A DNA stretch of 64,000 nt. Origin: Gnomoniopsis sp. IMI 355080. Lineage: Eukaryota; Ascomycota; Sordariomycetes; Diaporthales; Gnomoniaceae. The stretch spans positions 186,001 through 250,000 of the forward strand of contig JAPEVC010000009.1 of assembly GCA_027946555.1 (NCBI GenBank), written 5' to 3'. Made by a program: the position numbers and the translations under genes. Below the pieces are notes generated by a model, which saw only the letters and a program-made list of their open reading frames with translations, searched no databases and was not told the DNA's origin. Shown piece by piece: positions 56,648 to 64,000 of this stretch; the stretch's first letter is position 1, and each line of letters starts with the position of its first letter.

Positions 56648-59303
56648 ATGTCGCAACACTACCCGCCGCCTCCAGGCGTTGATAGCAGGCGCAACACCGC
56701 GTCGCGATACCAACCTCCACCGTCCAACAGCTATCGGCCGCCGCCGCCGCCGCCTCCGTCATTCGCCGCCCCTCCTCCTCCCCCCCAACAGAACGCGTCG
56801 AATAACTACGATTCGTATGCTTCTAATAGGTACAATCATCGTGACCGTCCCCGCGACCACGCTGAGGATCGAGATCGCGACCGAGATCGAGACCGAGATC
56901 GAGGCTGGTCCCGTGGCGACAACTACAATCGGAACGATCGCGACCGCGACCGCGACCGTGAACGCGGCATGCGCGACGATCGATATCCATCATCGCGGCG
57001 CAACGGAGACTACCAATCTCTTCCTCCCAGACCTCAGGAAACCTATCGTGAATTTCGCGGTGCTGACTCGCGCGGCGGCGATTCTTTCCGTCCGCCTCAA
57101 GGCGACTTCACGTTTCGCGCTGAGAAGCCTTCAGGTGTAGGTGACTCCTCCAACTACCAAAACAGCTACCGCCCTGGCGATCAAAATTCCTCGCGTGGCC
57201 CACCTCGTGGCCCTGCAAGAGCTGGGGCCCGTGGCAGAGGAGGTCGCTTTGGTGCTGGCAACGGCCCACGACGTCCCTGGAAGCCCTTCAAGCCTTCTGA
57301 ACGTGCTCTTCTACAAAACAACAACGGTGGCCAGCCCACTGAGGACTTTGCCGACGAGGAAAATGGCCCAGTTTTCCGGGCTCTTGACCAGCTTTCAGAT
57401 AGCGACGAGGCTGAAATGGACATCTCGGATTCCGACAACGGCCTCGGTGAGCCTACTGCTAAGCGCGCCCGCACTACGAGCAAGCCTGCCAGTGGTGATT
57501 CAGTTCCTAAGTGGTCTAACCCAGACCCATATACTGCTCTTCCTCCCCTGGAGGACGCAGACAAGAAGAAGAAGGACATGGTACAGCTGATTCGCAAGGC
57601 GCGCGTCGAATCTTCGGGCACTAGAGCGTCTCTCGCCGCTCCTGGTGATGATCAAGACTTCCTCCGTTTTGACTCTGACAGTGATGACAAGGAGGACAGC
57701 GAGGAGTTCATCGATCCTCTCACGTATAATCGTGGCCAGACCGGTGCAGCAGGCGTACCGGCAACGATTGAGACCAATCGCGCACCTCAGGCCGGTGGTA
57801 ACGCCCCTGCAACCATACATCCGCTTCCGAACAAGCCTGGGTTTGGCTTCGCATCGGGTCCCAGCCAAGCCACGTCGAACATTACCCAAAGTGCAGCGAA
57901 CGACGTGCTTAACAGACAGAAGGCTCCCATAGTCGACTTGACCCAGTCACCGACTAAGGCAGTTGGGACAAGACGGAGGGGCCCTGACATCGATTTGACA
58001 AAGGATTTGGGGACACGCAAGCGAACACACGATGATGTGCTGAAGCTTCCGGCTCACGCCAAACTCAAGCCAGCTCCCAAACAACCCGTTGGTGGACACA
58101 TGGTAGCTGAGTGGACACCAGCATCTAACGAGCCTACTTGTCCATGGGCCAAAGTCCCAATCTACAAGACTCATGTTAACAACAGGTAAGCGGACTATTC
58201 GCAATGTCCTGAAACGCAAGTCGCCATGCTAAGAATTGTCCTCTAGATTCCACATGGAGGTCAAAGACTTTTATGAGTACGTCAAGCCCTGTCAGTTTGA
58301 GGATCGTCTGCGAGGAAAGCTTGTAGATGATCTTAATCAAGTCTTGGCCAAGCGCCTTGTAGGATGGCAGAGCTACTCGATGTACCCTTTCGGTTCATAC
58401 ATGTCTGGTCTCTACCTGCCTACAGGTGACATGGACCTCGCTTTCTGTTCCCGGGGCTATGTTGATGGCGGACGTCAAATGACCCCCAGGCAAAACCAAT
58501 TGATGGGTTTTGTCAGATTTGTCCGCTCAAATGGACTGGCTGCCCATAACAGGGTCGAGCCGATCCTCAAAGCGCGAGTCCCCTTGGTCAAATTTGTTGA
58601 CAAGACAACTGGACTGAAGATCGACATTTCATTTGAGAACATCAGTGGCATTGTTGCCGTTGACACGTTCAACACATGGAAGAAGCAGTGGCCGGTCATG
58701 CCCATCATAGTCACCATCATCAAGCAGTTCTTGTTGATGCGTGGGCTCAATGAACCTGTCAACGGTGGCATTGGCGGGTTCTCCGTAATCTGTATGGTGG
58801 TCAGCATGCTTCAGCTGCTGCCTCCGCTCCAAGGCGGCGACGTGGATCAAGAGCATGATCTGGGTTCTATCCTAATGCATTTCTTTGATTTGTATGGCAA
58901 CAGGTTCGAATACGAGACTGTCGCACTGCGTCTCAACCCACCCGGCTACATTGCTAAGGCAAGTCGTCTTGAGCGCCCAGCGTCAATCGTCTGTGCTAAC
59001 CAGTGTTTAATGTAGGCTCGAGTCAGAGACTTCACGTACAGCAATCCCAAGCGTCTTTCCATCATCGATCCCAACAATCCTGCCAATGACATATCAGGCG
59101 GCTCAAAGAACTATCCTCAGATCTCGGCCTGCTTCTCCGAGGCTCACAGGCTTCTACAGGAGAGACTGCAGCGCGTTGCGAGTGGTGAGAAATTTGACAG
59201 CATTTTGGACGTCATTCTTGGAGGCAATTACTCTACGTTCCGGGAGCAGCGAGACCATCTACGCAAGTTACACCGGAATCTTTTCGGCTACTGCGATGAG
59301 TGA
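56648..59303 (+). CDS. Non-canonical poly(A) polymerase, TRF4/5 (Cid14) type
   Basis: Three exons, 56648-58185, 58247-58958 and 59016-59303; 845 residues. Enzymes of this type add short A tails in the nucleus as part of the TRAMP complex, marking RNAs for the exosome. The 510-residue N-terminus is disordered: poly-Pro blocks (31-46), Arg-Asp repeats (74-86 and 97-105), an RGG-like region, acidic patches and basic clusters. The nucleotidyltransferase core has GSYMSGLYLPTGDMDLAF with metal ligands D574 and D576 and a third acid, D639, in LKIDISFEN. The PAP-associated domain contains GSILMHFFDLYGNRF (from 719). The second intron is GC-AG (AAG|GCAAGT...TAG, 57 nt): the join IAK-ARVRDF fits only with this donor. 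S. cerevisiae Trf4/Trf5 are shorter at the N-terminus. Confidence 0.94.
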
Positions 59304-60704
59304 GGAGCTCCTCTTTGTAAGCGTTTACTTGACATGTTTTTGTGGCATGCTGTCTATGTTAGGACAGTATAGATGCATCAGGACTGGCGTTTTAACTACG
59401 GCAAAGCATTTTGGACGACACCGAGCCTTGTCAATTCTTGGTACCGAGTACTCGTATCATTGAGTCTTTACAAGCACGTCCATGAATCATCACCGTTACG
59501 AGGAGGGCAATTTCACGGCGTTTCGAAGGATAGATTTGGGCTCTGCATCCTTACACTGGACGGCGTCAAGACGGATGGGGTATCACTTTTTTGAGGATGA
59601 TTCGAATTCGGCGTCCTCGATCTCGGCGGCGGTCTCCAATTTCGAGATATCCGGCAGCAGCCTGTCTGCTCTGTCAAGTCCATGTTTTTGTTTGGCCCCC
59701 CTGCATTCCATTATCCCAATGTCCTTCTGCGAATTTGAGCTTAACTCTGGCAGATTGTTGTACACTAGCATGTGTGGCTTTCAGCCCGCCTATTGTCGCG
59801 GCTGATTGCCACGGCCTTCCAAGTGGCATACTTCCACGACTTTGGACGTAGAGTCTGAGGTTGTCATGGGTTGGCATTTATCACAGTTGGCATGAATGAG
59901 CCCAAATGCAGAGACTCGATATTTTTTCCCCCGCCCGTCTATTTAATTTCGTTCTCAATCGGGAGACGTTCACTGCTTTTTTTCTTTACTATCTTTTTTC
60001 AGAAGGCGCCACTGATTCTCACAGGAAAGATTGTTTACTATTCTGGAGTGGTGCCTCCTGCTGAGATAACTTGCAAAGTCATTCGTCCTCACTGACCACT
60101 GGACGCTTAGGGGATGAAATCAGACGCTTATACCTGTAGCAGGTTCTTCATCGCCTTGGCTTGCCCTCTTGCAATGCAGCAGCTAACAGGTGGTGAATAA
60201 CTTGCTTGCAAGTTGTACGCCACCGCCTTTTCTCACCGCAGACTGGGCTTGATGTCTGGCTGTGGAGAGGATATTCGGCACTGCGGCACTCGCCACAACC
60301 TTCAGATCTGGGCTCTTGCAGTTTGCTCAGACTTACACCGAGGTATCTTCGAGCTATGTATACCGCGTGCATCTCCTCCAAATATTTTGCCTCACTGCTT
60401 TGAGGTCAATTATTCGAACCTGTGAGTAAGGCTTACAGCAGAGTGGCTTCTTCCTGTCTTTCCCTCTCAAACCCAACTCCTTTTCTGGCTTCTCCTTCTT
60501 AAAGTAGGGTTTGTGCCCTCTGATGAGATCGCAAGTCTGTACATCGATGAGGTGTGATTCAACAGGAGATAGTATGAGCGAGGTCGCAACAAGTCATTTA
60601 AAGAGGTGATTAATTCATCGATTCCGTGGGGATCTAAGTCTATATGCAACGCTTCCAGAAATGCACCGTATGGCAAAGGCGCCAGCCGCCTTGGCTCAGG
60701 CTCC
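59304..60704. other. Intergenic between convergent 3' ends
   Basis: About 1.4 kb with the 3' ends of the TRF4-like gene (+) and the permease gene (-). Short open frames on both strands show no family resemblance. No gene supported. Confidence 0.45.
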
Positions 60705-63184
60705 TTATAGGCTGTAGGGTCTTGTACCGCTTCTCGTAATGTATACTTCGCCAATGAGGACCGCACATCCCACAGACATGGCGATCGCGATGATGGGCAG
60801 GTTGACGCGCGCGAACTCGAGGCGCCGAACGTTGATGTGTTTGCGGGCCAGGATATCTCGCCACAAGAGACCTGCTAACGAAGCACTGAAAGCAGTGCTG
60901 AAGGCTCCGTAATTCACGCCTAGTGCCATAGAGTACCTGGTCGGATTTGTACGTCAGCTACTTTCATCCTTTAGGAGCACTGTGGTCGCCCAGGGAGCCT
61001 CTGAAGCTTTTTTAGAGTTGCGAGAGGTCACAGAAGGGAACCAGCTTCACAAGTGAGCCGAGTCGTCGGGAAGGAGGAAAAGTGCAGCTACTCGGAGTTA
61101 CATACACCGTTGCCCAGAAGTCCCTGTCGGAAATCTGTCCTGGGTCGTTCTTCTTGATTTCCTGCCAGGCTTGTACAACGCGAGACAGCAGGATGGTTGT
61201 GCCAATGTTCGTACCCGCAAACTACCATCAAGTCAGCACAAGATTGCAAGTCACGAGAAGTGACTTACATTGCTTAAAATCACCGAGAGGAAGGACATCC
61301 CTCCTATCGCACCAATTGTGCCGGTTTTGTCGACCCAGTGAGCCCACCCGTATGCAAATACGGGTACCCAACCCTTGGTGACAAGCGCCTCGACAAGAAC
61401 AAACATGGAGAAGGCAAAGGGCACAAGGGCGAACGGTAGGTGTGCAAACACGGCTGCGACCGTAGGGAAGGTCTCTTGACACCACCTGTACGAGTCCTCC
61501 GCGAGGGACACCAGCGTACGGGGCTCTCGCCGAAGTTGTTTCTGGTTGGTGTTTTCGAGATCCTTGTGCGGTCGGCCGATTCCTTCCTTTGTGTTAGCCG
61601 AGTCTCGCTGGACGGCCCCTCGTGGCTCCTGAGTTTGCGGCGTGACTGATGGCGGAGCGTCCACGGCCTGAACATCTTTGGCGGTGGAGGTCATATCAGT
61701 CAGTTCGATGTTCTTGGTCTCATCGACGAGGCTCTCCCCACTGCGAGACTCGGCGTCATCGAGTGACCGGTCGTATTGCGCAAGCCTTGGTGTAGATGCG
61801 CGCTGCGTCTCGGAAGCCTGCTGCGTCTCGTGCTCCCGCATCAATCGCTCGGCACGCGCAGTCTCCACCTCTCGCTTTCCATTGCGTGCAATCTCGCGCG
61901 TCTCATGCCTGTGTATCCAGCCAAACACAAGGTCCCAGCAGAACATGACAACCGCCGCGGGTAGCGTCACATAGAACACTGGGTGCTCGCCGCTGGATTG
62001 ACTGGCCGCGTTGAGAGCCAGGACCGTGACCAGCGTTACGGCCATAATGCCGGCTCCAAAAGCGGCCCCGCCTTTGTCGAGAAAGGGATTCATGATTTCC
62101 TCAAGTGAGAGAAGCTTTCCCTGCTCACCGGTTGGGTTTTCGTCTTCAATCTCTTCGGCATTTCCACGGGCGTTTGGGATGTTTGGATTGACGGGCTTCC
62201 TGGCTTTGATTTCCTCTGGTAGCTCGTGCATGGTGATCTTGATCGGGATGAGCCTTTCATGAGCGAAAATGATGTAGAGGAGGCAGGGGAATAGCACAAT
62301 CGCAGTGATGACGACTGGCACAATCATGTTCGCTGTGTAGTCGATGAACTTGATGTTGAAGGCACCTGCCAGCACAAGGTTGGTGGGGTTCGAGGAGACC
62401 AGGATGGCGGAGGCCACGTTCGCCACGGCGAACTGGGTATGGATCCACGCTCTTGGATGCTCAATGTTGTTCGAGACGCGGGTCATGTAGGCCAAGAAAG
62501 CGGTGCCGGAGAGGATGATGGGGTCATTGCCTATGAAGCTGCCCAGGAGGAAGAAAAAGGCGTACAGGTAGAAGAAGAGTCGATGCCCGACCTCACCGCC
62601 CCAGCTCAGAACTTTGAAGGCCAAATACCTGATAAGCCCGGAGGCGTCGATGGAGATGGCGATATAGGCGAGGGTGACGAAGAAAACCATAATGTCGATG
62701 GGCTGGATGTTGTTGTTTCCCACGGTCCCCCCGTAGACCTCGTCACGGCCAATGGCCAGGATTGCCAGCAGGAACAGGTCGGCGATGAGTGGGGCGGTGA
62801 TGTAGTTCATGGGAAACAGACGCCTCGTAAAGGTCCTGGTGGGTGGTCGAGGCTGGCCGCCAACATCCTTTGCCAACCCATCTGGATCTGATGAGTGGCC
62901 CTGGTCACCTGTACCATGGCTGGTGGTGCGGTCTGGTGGAATGACGCGCAAGCTGCGCAAAACGGCCAAGCCGCAGCGCTCCAGGGCGGTAGGGATGTAG
63001 ACGGGGACATGGAATGGAAAGAGAACGACCAAGTCTGGGAGGTAAGCAGCGTAAGCATATGTGCAAACCAAGGGATGAGAATGAGAGGCGACTCACTCGT
63101 CAAGACAAAGACAACGAGCGTGATGATGGAGCGCCAGTGGTTGATTTCATTGACGTCGAGACTGATTTCATCCGAGGTTGACAT
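60705..63184 (-). CDS. ArsB/NhaD-type (CitMHS) ion permease
   Basis: Four exons on the minus strand, 63184-63097, 63034-61269, 61221-61106 and 60936-60705; 733 residues. The three introns are GT-AG, and the joins FVLTNLVV, ILSNFAGTN and ATVYSMALG keep the frame; for the third a nearby alternative GT donor is rejected because it breaks the frame. The protein has about a dozen membrane helices in two halves, with the half-turn motifs FIGNDPIILSGTAFL and SSNPTNLVLAGA in the first and FAGTNIGTTILLSR in the second. These Asn/Thr-rich re-entrant motifs are typical of the ion-transporter superfamily that includes ArsB, NhaD and citrate carriers. A charged cytosolic loop of about 140 residues (about 405-545) separates the halves. 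The transported ion cannot be inferred; anion or arsenite export is only a family-based guess. Confidence 0.9.
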
Positions 63185-64000
63185 GGTGAGGAGGCAATCC
63201 CATGGCGTAATGTACTATGGTTGGTGAGTCGGGCTCATTGTCCACACATTGACTCAAGCCAAAAGAGCGTCGGCGCAAGAAGAGAGACGCGACGGGTGAC
63301 ACTGAGGGCGAAAAGAAGGCGAGAGGTTGTAAATACCCACGTCATTCAAGGCAGGTGAGAAGGGAGTGCGTGAGCGATAGAGAGAGAGAGAGATAGACCG
63401 GTGAAGGTCTGCAAAGTGGATCATGCACGTGAGTCCTCCCTGCTGGTCGATTTGTCCGTCGAGAAAATAGGCGCCTTGGCCCAAAGAGAAGGAAAAACTG
63501 GAAAGAGGACAGACGATTCGGCGGCGTGAGGTCTGCACCATTACTACACACTAAAAAGTGAGGTTCTGGCTTGGTTCCGGCTTGGCTCCCGCCTCGCTGC
63601 TGGGCCCCGCCCGCTGGGCCGACGGCGCGACTAATCAATAGGCACGGTATAAGCAGGTTCTGAAGACAAGTCCTGTGGACCGTTGGGTTCGTGAATTTGT
63701 GCCCCGGTAGTTGAGAATTAAATGTGGGGCCGACCCCGTCTGGCGACTGTCCGCTCCGACACGCATGGTCACATACTATGTAGTCGTCCTGCAACAGCAT
63801 CCAGTCTCGGGAAGCTCCATGCTGGCTGTTTGGCAACATTCCACAATGACAAAACCTTGTTGCAAGGAGGGGTTGGCTTGCAAAATATGCCCGCTGTTGG
63901 TTTGCTTCCGCACTCTCTTCTACTAGTCTCCCTCTCAGCTCTGGGAGTGTTAGTGTTACCCCAGCATTCTGCCCGCCCCCCGCGCCTTGGACAACGAGTC
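63185..64000. promoter_or_regulatory. Upstream region of the permease gene, window end
   Basis: No gene recognised. A GA microsatellite (GATAGAGAGAGAGAGAGATAG, with seven AG units) lies near 63376-63396, in the likely leader or promoter of the permease gene, which is read leftwards from 63184. A gene beyond the right edge is possible. Confidence 0.45.

Overview
The window is nuclear DNA of a filamentous ascomycete (Pezizomycotina, most likely a Sordariomycete). The evidence is short introns of about 55-80 nt with GT...AG ends, typical fungal families (GPI-anchored alpha-amylase, GH72 glucanosyltransferase, PDR-type ABC transporter, Pth11-like receptor, CYP52-like P450), pyrimidine-rich leaders, and long intergenic stretches. 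No bacterial operons, transposase genes, rRNA genes or CRISPR arrays were found. All gene models were spliced by eye: donor and acceptor were chosen so that the reading frame and the family's known sequence run on unbroken.

Left part (1-17.9 kb): a GPI-anchored GH13 amylase (2.3-4.0 kb, +); a mitochondrial-type Ohr/OsmC peroxidase (5.0-5.6 kb, +) converging on a coiled-coil protein (6.0-7.3 kb, -); a 74-residue hydrophilic protein (8.9-9.2 kb, +); a Vip1-like RRM protein (9.9-10.9 kb, +); the casein kinase 2 beta subunit (12.5-13.6 kb, -), divergent from a JmjC-domain protein (14.3-15.5 kb, +); a possible 46-residue microprotein (16.7-16.9 kb, +); and an intron-containing tRNA-Pro(AGG) at 17.8 kb.

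Middle (17.9-40.8 kb): a full-size PDR ABC transporter (21.1-25.8 kb, +); ATP-dependent PEP carboxykinase with an unusually long intron (29.8-32.3 kb, +); a membrane-attached methyltransferase-like protein (32.9-34.0 kb, -), divergent from a cytochrome P450 (34.5-36.4 kb, +); and a 1227-residue disordered protein (37.1-40.8 kb, -).

Right part (40.8-64 kb): a gene-poor stretch holding one Pth11-like seven-helix receptor gene (48.1-49.7 kb, -) whose frame is broken by one splice junction; then GH72 beta-1,3-glucanosyltransferase (54.1-55.7 kb, +), a TRF4/5-type non-canonical poly(A) polymerase with a GC-AG intron (56.6-59.3 kb, +), and an ArsB/NhaD-type permease (60.7-63.2 kb, -).

The genes are mostly independent housekeeping or surface/transport genes; I see no biosynthetic cluster. 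Carbon use and the cell surface recur: starch or alpha-glucan remodelling, gluconeogenesis, beta-glucan remodelling and transport. The signals that ordinary annotation would miss are a 10-bp palindrome TACCTAGGTA present five times, only in intergenic DNA; the broken receptor frame and a tandem 21-residue repeat in its tail; the microprotein candidate; and the atypical introns.
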